Positions 33,147-42,530 of a stretch of 44,250 nucleotides of DNA are shown here, piece after piece. The position numbers and the translations under genes are program-made. The notes under the pieces were generated by a model, which did no database searches, was not told the origin of the DNA, and saw nothing but the letters and a program-made list of their open reading frames with translations. This DNA comes from Mitosporidium daphniae (taxonomy: Eukaryota > Microsporidia): contig NW_013546489.1 of the NCBI RefSeq assembly GCF_000760515.2, positions 1 through 44,250 on the forward strand, in the 5' to 3' direction. The first letter of the stretch is position 1; each line of letters opens with the position of its first letter.

Positions 33147-33427
33147 ATGTCCGAGTGCTTCCAAAGATTTAAACTCGGTGCAATGCTGGGCGGGACCGTC
33201 GGAGGGACGATGGGCCTTCTTCTGGGTTCATATACCGTTCTCAGGTATGCTTATTAAAAGAAGAAGATGATAAATTTAGACATGGCCATGGGGGCATGGG
33301 CTATCTTCGATACGTTGCAAAATCTGCGCTCACATCTGGAGGAATGTTTGGTCTTTTTATGGGCATCGGGTCTGTGCTTCGCTGCGACAATGGCCCGAAA
33401 CCATGTTCCAGTAAAATAGTAACTTAA
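33147..33427 (+). CDS. MGR2: ROMO1/Mgr2 inner mitochondrial membrane protein
   Basis: Exons 33147-33244 and 33280-33427 (35-nt intron) give 81 aa, the family's usual size. ROMO1/Mgr2 binds the TIM23 translocase and gates lateral release of membrane proteins. Two Gly-rich membrane helices are visible: KLGAMLGGTVGGTMGLLLGS and SGGMFGLFMGIGSVLRC, the latter very close to the family's second helix. It is good evidence for a TIM23-type import system. Confidence 0.9.
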
Positions 33428-33475
33428 CTCGTAACAACGCATAGCCGAATAGTTAATTTAGCACGGCATTCTGAC

Positions 33476-33580
33476 ATGCCAATCAGGAATCCCGGCTGGC
33501 CTCAAATGCAAGATGGTAATCCCGGCCGGCGTGTTCCCTGGCGAGTTGCACGGATTACGTCTGAAAAATTCCCGCCATAG
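33476..33580 (+). CDS. Possible 34-aa ORF, unrecognised
   Basis: This is a short frame with an ATG in the 170-bp gap between ROMO1 and PIN4, rich in Pro, Gly and Arg (GNPGRRVPW). It contains two similar AATCCCGGC blocks. No family is recognised. It may be chance, and the evidence is only the open frame and position. Confidence 0.2.
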   Translation: MPIRNPGWPQMQDGNPGRRVPWRVARITSEKFPP

Positions 33581-33598
33581 TACGAGCGATTTATTTAG

Positions 33599-34016
33599 CT
33601 ACTTTCGATCTTCGACCATGATGATGTGATAGCCAAAGTTTGTCTTGACTGGGGGGTTCGTGTATATAGGCTTTTCAGAGGTTGACGGCGGCAGGACAAA
33701 AGCAGCATCTTCAGAAAAACGCGCAAACATTACCTTGAAAAGGGCCTACCATCGAGCCGCGGACCATCCACCCAAGCAAGCCTAACGTTTATGGAATCCA
33801 AAGAGACCTCCACTTCGAGCCTTATCCTCAGAAAAGGTTTCCGCAACCTTTGCAAACGAAACGCCCTCCTGCAGCTTTGCTAGTGCCTCGAGGATTTTTG
33901 CTAGCATCAAGTAATGGCATGCAATACACACATTGTTTGGCACACAAGATATGCCTGACTTTAATGGAATTGGCCGGCGAGAGGGTTGAGGACGGTTTTT
34001 TCTCTTTGGAGGGCAT
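33599..34016 (-). CDS. PIN4: PIN4/Par14-type parvulin prolyl isomerase
   Basis: Exons 34016-33932, 33900-33808, 33781-33734 and 33708-33599 (introns of 31, 26 and 25 nt) give 111 aa. It has a basic N terminus (KEKKPSS) and then the parvulin fold: [46 protein letters not shown] and [16 protein letters not shown]. There is no WW domain, as in Par14, which acts in pre-rRNA processing and on chromatin. The third intron ends in AAG rather than TAG. Confidence 0.93.
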
Positions 34017-34045
34017 TGGAAAAAATTTATTTTTAAAGTGCAATG

Positions 34046-34162
34046 TTAGGCGGAGGCTTCTAAAAAGGATTGGGCATCAAAATAGGCATGCAGCATAATC
34101 AGCAAAAAGACCAGGCAGCCGAGTGCATTGACCATAAAGTAGAGCTGAGAATCAGTTATCAT
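34046..34162 (-). CDS. OST4: OST4 mini-subunit of oligosaccharyltransferase
   Basis: This is a 38-codon uninterrupted frame starting MITDSQLYFMVNALG with one membrane helix, CLVFLLIMLHAYF. OST4 proteins are about 35-40 aa and begin MI(S/T)D.QL with a single TM helix. They stabilise the Stt3-Ost3 contact in the ER N-glycosylation complex. Length, N terminus and TM position agree. It lies 29 bp from PIN4 and 8 bp from the upstream acyltransferase stop, all on the same strand. Confidence 0.85.
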   Translation of the reverse strand: MITDSQLYFMVNALGCLVFLLIMLHAYFDAQSFLEASA

Positions 34163-34170
34163 CAAAAAAG

Positions 34171-35158
34171 TTACAATTTATTCAAGTAACATTTTAAAAA
34201 CTCGGTTTTTGCGGCATTTGATGCCTGTTGCAGGTATGGCACTTTGCCAAGCGACGCAAGCATCGAGCCAATGCCATCTGAGATGTGCATTTCTGGATGT
34301 TTTTCCTTGATCTCCTTGGTTCCGCCAATGTCAAGTATCTTGACAGAAACCTCCACAGGTTCCCTCTAGGAATTAGAAACCGCAACGCAGCATACACAAA
34401 ACAATAATTTAAACGTGTGGCTAATGAGACTTTCTGTCGTTAAAGGGACAAATAAATGCTGGGTGTATCTTATAAATACAAGGAACAGTCTTTTTCCAGC
34501 CAGATCCTCCTCTTTGATTTCGGAACATTTTATGATGGAAAGCCCGTTTGTGTGGGATTCTTCTGGAAACAAAATTACAGGAGATTCTGCAGAGAATGTA
34601 AAGAACTGCACAATGTTGGCAAGAAAACTCCATAGCCTAGACTTTGGTTCTTTTTCGGCGGTAAATCTGGCCCTGGGGACACTATCAAATAAGTAGGACA
34701 AATGCCAGCAAATACATCCACGATATTAAAATTGCATCCAAAAGGGGCGAGATTGCATTTGAAAAAACGATGCCGTTGGAAGGGATTTGATAAGCACTAC
34801 GCTTTTTCAGCTGGGGCCCAGCGTAATTCCTACCAATTAAAGTGGGATTCATGCCCTAAAGAACATCTCGATTGAGATGCCGAAAAGCTGTAAAATTCGA
34901 CGTTGGGATCGACAAAAACATTTAGTATGAAAAGCATGCACCGAAAAAAAATCCTACCAACAAGTGGATACCAAACAAATGGAACAAGAAAAAGGACCAA
35001 GCAAAATAAGATTGACTTTGCAAGCAGAATGGGCAGGAACAAAATGAAATCCTAAATAAAATGAAAGCGCCTACAAGCATATTTCGCCTGTACATTGCCA
35101 CCGGCATGAATGGGTTGATGCCCGAAGATGGGTCCCGGAAGTTGGAAAACTTTTCCAT
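34171..35158 (-). CDS. LOA1: Loa1/Vps66-like lysophospholipid acyltransferase
   Basis: Exons 35158-35075, 35051-34902, 34855-34716, 34681-34396 and 34365-34171 (introns of 23, 46, 34 and 30 nt) give 284 aa. The N terminus MEKFSNFRDPSSGINPFMPV is typical of the fungal Vps66/Loa1 group. A hydrophobic hairpin follows (LPILLAKSILFCLVLFLVPF). The acyltransferase core is NGIVFSNAISPLLDAI and VILFPEESHTNGLSII. The His of the usual NHXXXXD motif is not present (NAISPLLD). The 46-nt intron at 34856-34901 is the least certain splice, but the frame closes. An in-frame upstream ATG at 35188 is an alternative start. It may act in lipid droplet or ER lipid metabolism. Confidence 0.78.
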
Positions 35159-35188
35159 AACAAAAGAATTCAAAAATCTAAATTTCAT

Positions 35189-36017
35189 TTGTCAAGTAGG
35201 GGCCTGGCCCAGTGGCGGTAAATTTTAATTTTGTTATCTGCTGGCTGCCTGCTAGGCCTGGAGCATTGCTCGTGTTTGGGCTCTTCCAAGTTAGTATGCA
35301 GAAAAAACCAGCGTCTCACTAAAAAGCGTGCCCACAAAACTAATCGAGCTTAGACGTGTGCTCACAAAATAGAATGAAAAAGGCCACATCAATAGTTTTA
35401 TGGGGTCCTTCTTCTTCAGACTTGGATCGATTCGTTGGCGTATTGCTCTAGAAAGATCGTTCATCGCGTCCCAACTGTCATTTTGTTGTCTTGGGCGACT
35501 TGTATTTAGTTTCTCCCTCAATCTTTCAATTGCTCTTGGCACACACTATTTCTTCGCCTGCAAGGAAACTGGTATGCCTGGCTTCTGCGTTTATCGTGCT
35601 TGAACAGCATTATTTATGCCATTCATCGCCCTAACCCTAACCCTAAACGAACCAGACCTTCTGCAAAACCCCTCTTTGGGGCTAAAATTTGCAATAGCTT
35701 CAATATAGAAATCAATCGCCGCCTATGGATGACATTGGGTACGTTCTGGTTGCAAAGTTACGCCGAAATCAAATTAAATGCCAACACCAACAGCATGGTT
35801 TGCACCGTTTCAACGGTCCGTGTTGCACGATTTCGCGATTTTCGCCACATTGGGCTTATCCACTTGACCTGCAAATGTGCGCAAGCCATGCGAAATCGAC
35901 CCAACGCACAAGAGGGGCTTGTAAATTTTAAATTTAAAACAAAGGTTGCATCGATATCTCAATTGCAGTGCCAATTAAAAGCGTAAATGTCTCCTCCATA
36001 CGTGTGTTTATACATCT
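35189..36017. other. Unassigned region with short frames and telomere-type repeat
   Basis: About 830 bp. A minus-strand frame at 35291-35520 (RAIERLREKLNTSRP, then DPIKLLMWPFSFYF) and a plus-strand frame at 35401-35603 are open, but neither has a recognisable domain or a clean start. A further plus-strand frame starts at 35725 (68 codons). A CCCTAA array lies at 35629-35648. Either a small intron-containing gene or only the 5' flank of neighbours could be here. Confidence 0.4.
35629..35648. promoter_or_regulatory. Three tandem CCCTAA telomere-type units
   Basis: CCCTAACCCTAACCCTAAAC is the longest perfect telomere-type run in the window besides 20250-20266. It is 77 bp before the ATG at 35725 (unassigned frame) and 87 bp upstream of the minus frame at 35542. 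It is an interstitial telomeric repeat or a promoter element. Confidence 0.5.
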
Positions 36018-38522
36018 CTAGATGCCGCGCTCCCAGGCCTGCATTTTGGCAACATCCACAATCACATACCGCCGATACCATTTTGAGGATCTCCAGAGCT
36101 CGATTGTCGGTGCTTTCGCTTCACAAAGAAACGCTGTAAAATCAGAATCAATCACCGCCTCAATCAGGACAGAATTCGAAATTTCCTGGAAAATCAAGTT
36201 GGACTCTATCCACGCCGTCCCGCCAGGTATCAGTAGCAGCGACAAAGAGGGCCTAATCCAGTCTATCAACAGATTCTCATTGATCTCTTGCATGTGAAAT
36301 AGATTCACGTGAAATGAGGAAACCCCGACAAGCTTCGATATTCGCTCTCTGGTGATTTGAGAATTTTCGGAAATCGCGAAACGCCTTGCATTGCTCTCCT
36401 CCCTTTTCACAATGAAGGCAATGAAAAGGAGATCAACATCATCCCGGATACTGGTGGACCGCAATGCCTTCAACTGCTTGCATATTGCATTGAATTTCAC
36501 CGTCGATTCTTCCACCAGAACGAGTATCAATGTGATGAATTTTGTGTTAAATTGAGGAGGCACCCATTCGCTGCACACGTTTTTGCATCTGTAAATCGAC
36601 AGTATGGATATTTCAGCATCTGTGGAGCAGATATTTAAAGGTGGAATACAGGCCCGAGTCGACCAGTCCAGAAATACAATTCTGAGCGGCAGAGGGCTAA
36701 ATTTACAATCCCCAAACAGTGACGAATGAAACTCCAACAGTCTCCCTTGAGACAAAAGTGGTAGCTTCAATAATATTGGATTTTCTGTCTCTCCCGAATG
36801 GGATGAAAGCAACGGGAGTAACCTCGAAGATAGCTGTGTAGTGGCGATGAACTTTCTCCACCTAAAAAGAACCTTTTTCATCAGCGTATGTTTCCTAAAA
36901 GAGCAGATAAATTGGTCCATAAGGATTTCCTTGTAAACAGCCACCATTATGTGTTTAGAAATGCACTCGGAAATGTATGATGCGCGCCGTCGAAGCGCGC
37001 TAGCAATAAATGGCCTTAGAATTGTGCAAATCGTTTCGTTGATGATTTTCTTTGAAACGTTAGCAGAAAACGTAATGTCAATGGTACCCAGGGCACTCGC
37101 GACAATCAAATCTTTGTTTCGAGACAAATCTACCTTTGGGGCTGAGCTTTCCATAAAGCAAAAATTGCTCTTTGGTGGTGCACTTTGCGTCTGGATGGGG
37201 GGGATTGGTTGCAATTGCGGGTCTGAAATAGATGGCGAAATCACTAATGGTCCGATGTCTGGTGCCGCTGTAATTGCCAAAATCAAAGCGTCTTCATAAG
37301 AGTGGCTTGGTGCAATTTCGGTGAGTTTGGCATCAAAAAGCTTGCTTCTTATGGATGCGGTTGTCTCTGGAAATGAAAATTCCTTTGAAAATTTTAAAAA
37401 TGGCCCCATCTCCACCACGTACGAACACTCAAACTGCGAAAAAAAGGTAGCTGCCTCATCAATATCTGCAAATCCAAACGGCACCAAAAGATCGGCGATC
37501 AAGATGCTTTGAGAAACAGGCGCAGAGAAAGAGGCGTGGAGCTGCTCAAGCAGCATCAGCCTCATCCTATTCATGTGGGCTTGTGCAAAAGAAGACAAAA
37601 CCAGAGCCGTCACTTTGGAGCAATTCGGCGGTCCCGCGATGGCTCGACGTATCCATCCAGACGCATCTTTGGTGTGGAATGCAGCCAGAAGCGAGTAGGC
37701 CCAAGCCTCCACTCCAGAAGGCGGTGTGGTCATCGTGGAAGCGCGAAGGGGAGTGTCCTCAATTTGGGTCAATATTTTCATGGCCTTGAATTCGATCACC
37801 TCCATTGGGTGTTGCATTAGGGCTACCAATTCGCCAAGAGTCGTCAAAGTCTTTGAAAGCTGCTCTCCATTTTGAAATGGATCAAAGTCTGAGCGGTCCT
37901 CTTCGCACAGCTCATGGGCAATGAGGGCGTGAAATCGCGCCATTGCCAATCCAACAATGATGGCCTCACGCCCTTTTTTCACTTGCCGTGAAAGATCCGC
38001 CCGAAGTGCTCGTCCTCGATCTCGAATAAAGGCAGCTCGTACTGATAAGGGAACATCTGCGCGCCCTAGCACGCTGGAGCTCATAAGAAACGCTAGGGTC
38101 TTCATGATAGTTTCTGGCGTTCTGATTTCTGAGGCTTTTGGGGGAGGAGCCCCTGCTGCTGGTCTTCGAAACTTTTTCACCGCCTTGGCGGGGTCAATTT
38201 TGCGGTGAACATTTGCCGCAATTGCCTCGTATGATATCGACCCGTTCATATCATCCGCCTCCAGCGGATGAACATCTAAACATCCCTCTCTCTCAACGCA
38301 TTCTGCAATTGAGCACATCTCCGTACATGATGGCACAAAAATGGTGTCATCCTCATGCACCTTTATGTCTCTTCCAGTGGTTGGTGATGCCGTTGATACG
38401 AATCTGCTTGACCTTTGCAATAATTTTTCATTTGATGACACATCAGAAGTGGCATAGTCACTGAGCTTATTCTTATTTTTCACCTTTTTATCCCTGGCAT
38501 TGTATGGATTGTTGTTTTTCAT
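36018..38522 (-). CDS. SAC3: SAC3/GANP family TREX-2 mRNA export protein
   Basis: This is a single uninterrupted 834-aa frame. SAC3 scaffolds TREX-2 at the nuclear pore. The signature is FVPSCTEMCSIAECVERE, VKKFRRPAAGAPPPKASEIR, the RDRGRALRADLS region, FRMRLMLLEQL-like helices (MNRMRLMLLEQLHASF) and the winged-helix part with LLVPFGFADIDEAATFF. The C-terminal half is less conserved, and a region near residue 610 may correspond to the GANP-like extension. The N terminus is short compared with yeast, and Phe-Gly repeats are not evident. The start codon is 116 bp from the divergent RRP36 ATG. Confidence 0.93.
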   Translation of the reverse strand: MKNNNPYNARDKKVKNKNKLSDYATSDVSSNEKLLQRSSRFVSTASPTTGRDIKVHEDDTIFVPSCTEMCSIAECVEREGCLDVHPLEADDMNGSISYEAIAANVHRKIDPAKAVKKFRRPAAGAPPPKASEIRTPETIMKTLAFLMSSSVLGRADVPLSVRAAFIRDRGRALRADLSRQVKKGREAIIVGLAMARFHALIAHELCEEDRSDFDPFQNGEQLSKTLTTLGELVALMQHPMEVIEFKAMKILTQIEDTPLRASTMTTPPSGVEAWAYSLLAAFHTKDASGWIRRAIAGPPNCSKVTALVLSSFAQAHMNRMRLMLLEQLHASFSAPVSQSILIADLLVPFGFADIDEAATFFSQFECSYVVEMGPFLKFSKEFSFPETTASIRSKLFDAKLTEIAPSHSYEDALILAITAAPDIGPLVISPSISDPQLQPIPPIQTQSAPPKSNFCFMESSAPKVDLSRNKDLIVASALGTIDITFSANVSKKIINETICTILRPFIASALRRRASYISECISKHIMVAVYKEILMDQFICSFRKHTLMKKVLFRWRKFIATTQLSSRLLPLLSSHSGETENPILLKLPLLSQGRLLEFHSSLFGDCKFSPLPLRIVFLDWSTRACIPPLNICSTDAEISILSIYRCKNVCSEWVPPQFNTKFITLILVLVEESTVKFNAICKQLKALRSTSIRDDVDLLFIAFIVKREESNARRFAISENSQITRERISKLVGVSSFHVNLFHMQEINENLLIDWIRPSLSLLLIPGGTAWIESNLIFQEISNSVLIEAVIDSDFTAFLCEAKAPTIELWRSSKWYRRYVIVDVAKMQAWERGI

Positions 38523-38638
38523 ATGCTAGCGAGAGGGTGGGAGGAGGCGGTCGGTATTAAAATGTAAATTAAATTCTTCGGACGTTAAATTTTAATGGCC
38601 TATTAATTGCTGAATTTCAAAGTGCAGAATTTAAAAAA

Positions 38639-39181
38639 ATGACCAAATCAAAAAAACCAAAAGTGGCAAGCTCCAAGGAGCCGGTTTCTGCCTTGAGAAA
38701 GGTTGTCCCTCATTCTGCAGTGATAAACAAAAAGAGAGACCCCCGATTTGATACGGAAAGTGGCGCATTCAATGAAGATCTTTTCAAAAAATCCTACCCA
38801 TGGCTCAAGGATATGCATGCACAGGAAAAGGCACATTTAAAAAAGCAGATTGACACAACAAAAAATCCCGAGCTAAAGGGAAGCCTGAAAAATCGGCTTA
38901 CCTCATTGGAATCAAGAGACCAGCATATAAAAAAGAAAGAGGAGGAAAAGAACCTGCTTAGAAACATCAGAAAGGAGGAACGAGAATTGGTTGCACAAGG
39001 AAAACGTCCTTTCTATTTAAAAAAGTCAGATAAGCAAAAGCTGCTCCTGGTGAGCAAGTATAAAAAGGCCGTTGCAGATGGCGCAAATATACAGGACATT
39101 TTAGAGCGGAGACGTCGACACACAGCTTCACGGCAACACAAAAAGTTGCCGAGGAGAAAGCAGGCTCCTCAAGAACAATAA
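38639..39181 (+). CDS. RRP36: RRP36 rRNA-processing factor
   Basis: This is an uninterrupted 180-aa frame, very rich in Lys, Arg and Glu. RRP36 acts in early cleavages of pre-rRNA in the small-subunit processome. The family core is present: KRDPRFDTESGAF, then SYPWLKDM, KEERELVAQGKRPFYLKKSD and KQKLLLVSKYKK. The C terminus is Arg/Lys-rich. The stop is only 5 bp from the stop of convergent TFIIIC5. The ATG follows GAATTTAAAAAA. Confidence 0.94.
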   Translation: MTKSKKPKVASSKEPVSALRKVVPHSAVINKKRDPRFDTESGAFNEDLFKKSYPWLKDMHAQEKAHLKKQIDTTKNPELKGSLKNRLTSLESRDQHIKKKEEEKNLLRNIRKEERELVAQGKRPFYLKKSDKQKLLLVSKYKKAVADGANIQDILERRRRHTASRQHKKLPRRKQAPQEQ

Positions 39182-39186
39182 ATCAA

Positions 39187-40734
39187 TTAAAACTCGTCGT
39201 TTTGGTCCTCCTCTTCAAATATGGAATACGAAGAATCAGAATCGTCCTCTTGAAAATTCCAAATATCGTCTTTCTCATCTTCATTGGCGAGTGTAGACGT
39301 GGGGGGTTTGGTGGACGGTTGAGCAGACAATCTTAAGGAGCCGCCTCCAGACCTCAGCGGATACTCCTTTATATGAACTCTCCATTTTAACTTGAGCATT
39401 GCCAAAAGTTTGGGCCTGCATTCAGGTCGATACCAGCCGTCTTTGGGACAGCAAGAACTACCATCGGGCAAGAGGGAATTTGGCGAATCGAGAATCAACC
39501 TAAGAGCAGGATCTAGAACATCGCAAAATTGGAATACGATGTTTCCTTTTGTACAGGGAAGGCGGTCTGCCTCAATTATGTGGCTATTTGTAGAAATTGG
39601 GGTATTTTCGCCAGAGCCTGTAAAGCACCGTACTTCGAAGATTTGATATTTTGCCATATTGCGGTCAAGGCATGGAGAAACACCATATCTAACCCAACAA
39701 TGCCGCCAGGGGCCTTTTGGATAGTAATACGCCACCAATGGAAGCTCTCTAAAGGAAAGATAGATCAGCTACCTTCTCAATGAAATTGGCCTTTTGAGGC
39801 TATTTTTCAATGCAAGGCTTGTCCATATTGGTCTCTCCGCAAACATCTAATTGCAAATCAACTGCAGAAAAGTACTTGTAGGAGCAATTCATAAAGGTCG
39901 TCTGATATTTTCGGCCTATATGCGGAGAAAAATTCGTCGGGGCATTCTGTCAGGCAAGCAGGTCTATTATCATTTGGATCGATTGAACAATAATAGAAAA
40001 TCGATTTTTTTGACCTTCTTCTATGAGACATCAGGGAAATTTCTTTTTTAAGGTAAGACGAAGCCGCTTGATTAAATTTAATGGGAGTTGGGACAGAGCT
40101 CAGCGTAAAAAAGGGCGGTGGAAAGAGAATCTTTTTCAGCTCGTCTTGACCGAGTTTCATGCGAAGAGAATCAGAGAGTTTTTTGACAAAGTCTAAATTT
40201 AGGGTTCGAGGCTCGCTTTTCAGAACATCAAGGGCATCCATCACGGCCAAGTCGTCAAGTTTGGGTAGAAATGAGAAATCGGCCATATCTACTTTTTGAG
40301 TGACGTATGTTACCTCGAAACAGGCAAATAGAGCTTGAAAATCCAATAATTGAAATCTTTATGATCTTATCAGAACAAGGGCATTTGGTCACTCGAAGCA
40401 CAATAAACCTATTACTCTTTGACGACGTCAGTGGAGACACGATGGATCCGATAATTGGATGGCTCCATGGATTATGACGCTGACCAGGATTGATATTTTT
40501 TGCCGGGACTTTTAACGAGACTCGCCCATATAGACCACTTTGGTTTCCTGTGGAAGCTAGGGATTGATCATAGGCCTACATTGAAAATGACAGCTTAACT
40601 TTTCTGTATTCAAACCAATTGACACATGAAAGCGAATTTTCCGTGCACGAAACAGTTCCAGGCAATTCTATTAGTGAAATAGAGCCATACGCTTGTGAAA
40701 GATTTTCCAACCGAAAGATTTCCTTGGCTGGCAT
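39187..40734 (-). CDS. TFC1: TFIIIC subunit 5 (GTF3C5/Tfc1-like)
   Basis: Exons 40734-40600, 40575-40315, 40289-39876, 39846-39773 and 39748-39187 (introns of 24, 25, 29 and 24 nt) give 481 aa. TFIIIC binds internal promoters of tRNA genes; this subunit contacts the A box. Recognisable are the N-terminal ELPGTVSCTENSL, ICLFRDMADFSFLPK after the second splice, ILFPPPFFTLSSVPTPIKF, FAERPIWTSLALKNSL and YYPKGPWRHCWVRYGVSP. It ends in an acidic tail. At the 25-nt intron (40290-40314) a 22-nt alternative ending in AAAAG also keeps frame, but TAG gives the better family match. Confidence 0.92.
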
Positions 40735-41000
40735 AATTGCTTATAAATAAAATGGCCCTGAATTTGAGATTTTTATTTATGAAATTTATCTTTCCTTTGG
40801 AAAATAGGATACTTTAGTACGGCTAGCCAAGTGAGAACCCCATATGTATGCATCATATATACATGCGTACAGACATGCAGTTTAATTTGCCATTGCTGCA
40901 GCTACCGTAGAGCCCCGGGTGTTTTATTAATAAATTTTTGCCATTTTGAGCGGTTGCAGCAAAGTATAAAGTTGCACTTTAAATTGCTATTTTAATTTAA

Positions 41001-41356
41001 ATGGCTGGCTCTGTGATCGAAATCTCCACTCTTGATCAATTTCAAGAAATTCTCAAAAAGGATAAATATGTAAGGTGGTGTTTTCATTTTAGGTTGTCGT
41101 TGATTTTTATGCCGATTGGTGTGGCCCCTGCAAGCAGCTTTCACCAAAGCTTGTTGCGCTCGCCGAAACCGAGACTCAAGTAACGTTCGTTAAGGTTGAC
41201 GTCGATAAATCCAACATTTCTTCATTGGCCACCGAATACAAAGTTTCGGGAATACCCGCGATTTTCTTTATCAAAGATGGAAAAGTGGTATCCAGCGTTG
41301 TTGGTACCAATCTTCCCGAAATCAATAACAAGCTTAAGGCTCTGTTACTTTCTTAA
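41001..41356 (+). CDS. TRX1: Thioredoxin
   Basis: Exons 41001-41069 and 41093-41356 (23-nt intron) give 110 aa. It is a general disulfide reductant. The active site is DFYADWCGPCKQL with Cys33 and Cys36. The cis-Pro loop is SGIPAIFFIKDG, and the fold ends VGTNLPEINNKLKALL. There is no presequence, so it is cytosolic. Its TAA stop shares three bases with the stop codon of the convergent IPMK gene. Confidence 0.97.
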
Positions 41357-42152
41357 TTGTCCGGTTTATTATCACATAAGGATTTGAATAAAGAAATCAC
41401 ATTTTTTATCCCTTCAACGTACTCCTTTTGGGTGGCTACTCCAGGTGTCAACTTTGAATGTGCAAAATCGACCAAGGCACATCCGATCCGCTCAGCAGAG
41501 CCGTCATAAAAAATTAGCAACGAAGAGGAATACAATTCCGCTTCACATTGGCTTTCTAGCGGATAAAATATCCGCTCAGAGAGCTCCTTTTGGATTAATG
41601 TAGCAAGGATGGTGCGATCTTTAGGAAGAAAAATCTTCATCCCATGAGATAAAGTTTCTGAGGAGACATTAAAGTTAGTGTTGCAATAGCTCTTCGCATA
41701 GAAAGTATAGCTTTTCCCGTCCCAGATCTAAAGAAAGGGAAAAAAAATACCTTCATGCCGGAGATCCGGAAGAATAAGTTGCGGGAAGTTGTCGACAACG
41801 ATTTTCGAATCATCTTCTCCCGTTTTTCTTTGCATGCTTCATCATCATAAGTACGTAGTCCTATTTTGATGTCGATGATTGATGGACTTTGATAGTCTGA
41901 TAATAAATCTTCAATTACAATGTACTTTTTGTCGGTGAGAATTTCTTTAAACACCCCGTAGTACTTTGGAATGCGAACGTTGGGGCAAGCTAGAGATACG
42001 TTTTCATAAAATAAGGCCTCCTTTTCGCAATATTCCTTGGCAACTGCTTTGATGGTCAGCCGTGTCTGTGGATCTATCAAAACGGACGAAAAAAGACTGC
42101 AGGCATGGCCGGCAACCTGAAACTTATAGGGAGATAGCAACTGAAATTCCAT
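41353..42152 (-). CDS. ARG82: Inositol polyphosphate multikinase (Arg82/IPMK family)
   Basis: Exons 42152-41751 and 41727-41353 (23-nt intron) give 258 aa, compact for the family. It phosphorylates inositol phosphates. The diagnostic PxxxDxKxG is PSIIDIKIGLRTYDDEA. The C-terminal ATP-site elements are YSSSLLIFYDGS and CALVDFAHSKLTPG. After splicing the middle reads ISGMKIWDGKSYTF. No long acidic insert is present. The start codon is only 11 bp from the divergent PET100-like ATG. Confidence 0.93.
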
Positions 42153-42163
42153 GAAATTTTTTT

Positions 42164-42518
42164 ATGTCAATTCTTTTTAAAGCAAGGGGGACACCGCTTG
42201 AAATTTTCAAGGTTTTCATTATCGCTTATGGCCTAGTTTACATTCTACTTACTGGTGCCAATAGGTGCGGCATTACTAACCACAAACAAAGAGCTGGCCG
42301 CTTATTGTCGATCAAAGGTAAATCATGTGGAACATTGCACACCATCAACAATCCCTTCCAGGATATCTTACCAATTTTAGTATGGATTTGCATTTCCCGA
42401 AAATGTCGCATCAATGCAGAAGCACTACAAGGAGGCCGAAGGCTCTGACTTACTTAATGTCGCTTTCCGGCAGGAGTATGCTAGTAGGTTGGAAAAGAAC
42501 CAAAAATGTACAAATTAA
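42164..42518 (+). CDS. PET100: PET100-like cytochrome c oxidase assembly factor
   Basis: Proposed exons are 42164-42211, 42237-42317 and 42381-42518, with introns of 25 and about 63 nt, giving 88 aa. The N terminus TPLEIFKFTFYLLVPIGAA has the PET100 pattern: a charged start, LEIF, then a Tyr/Pro-containing membrane helix. The tail is charged. PET100 helps assemble complex IV in the inner mitochondrial membrane. The second intron is longer than its neighbours and its borders are not secure (a donor at 42330 also keeps frame). The stop is 12 bp before the NAF1 ATG. Confidence 0.6.
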
Positions 42519-42530
42519 ATTTTATTTTTA

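Noticed and set aside
40835-40890. Alternating TATGTATGCAT-type palindromic stretch before thioredoxin
   Set aside because: Only weak, short self-complementarity in AT-rich DNA. I see no tRNA B box or other RNA gene signature.
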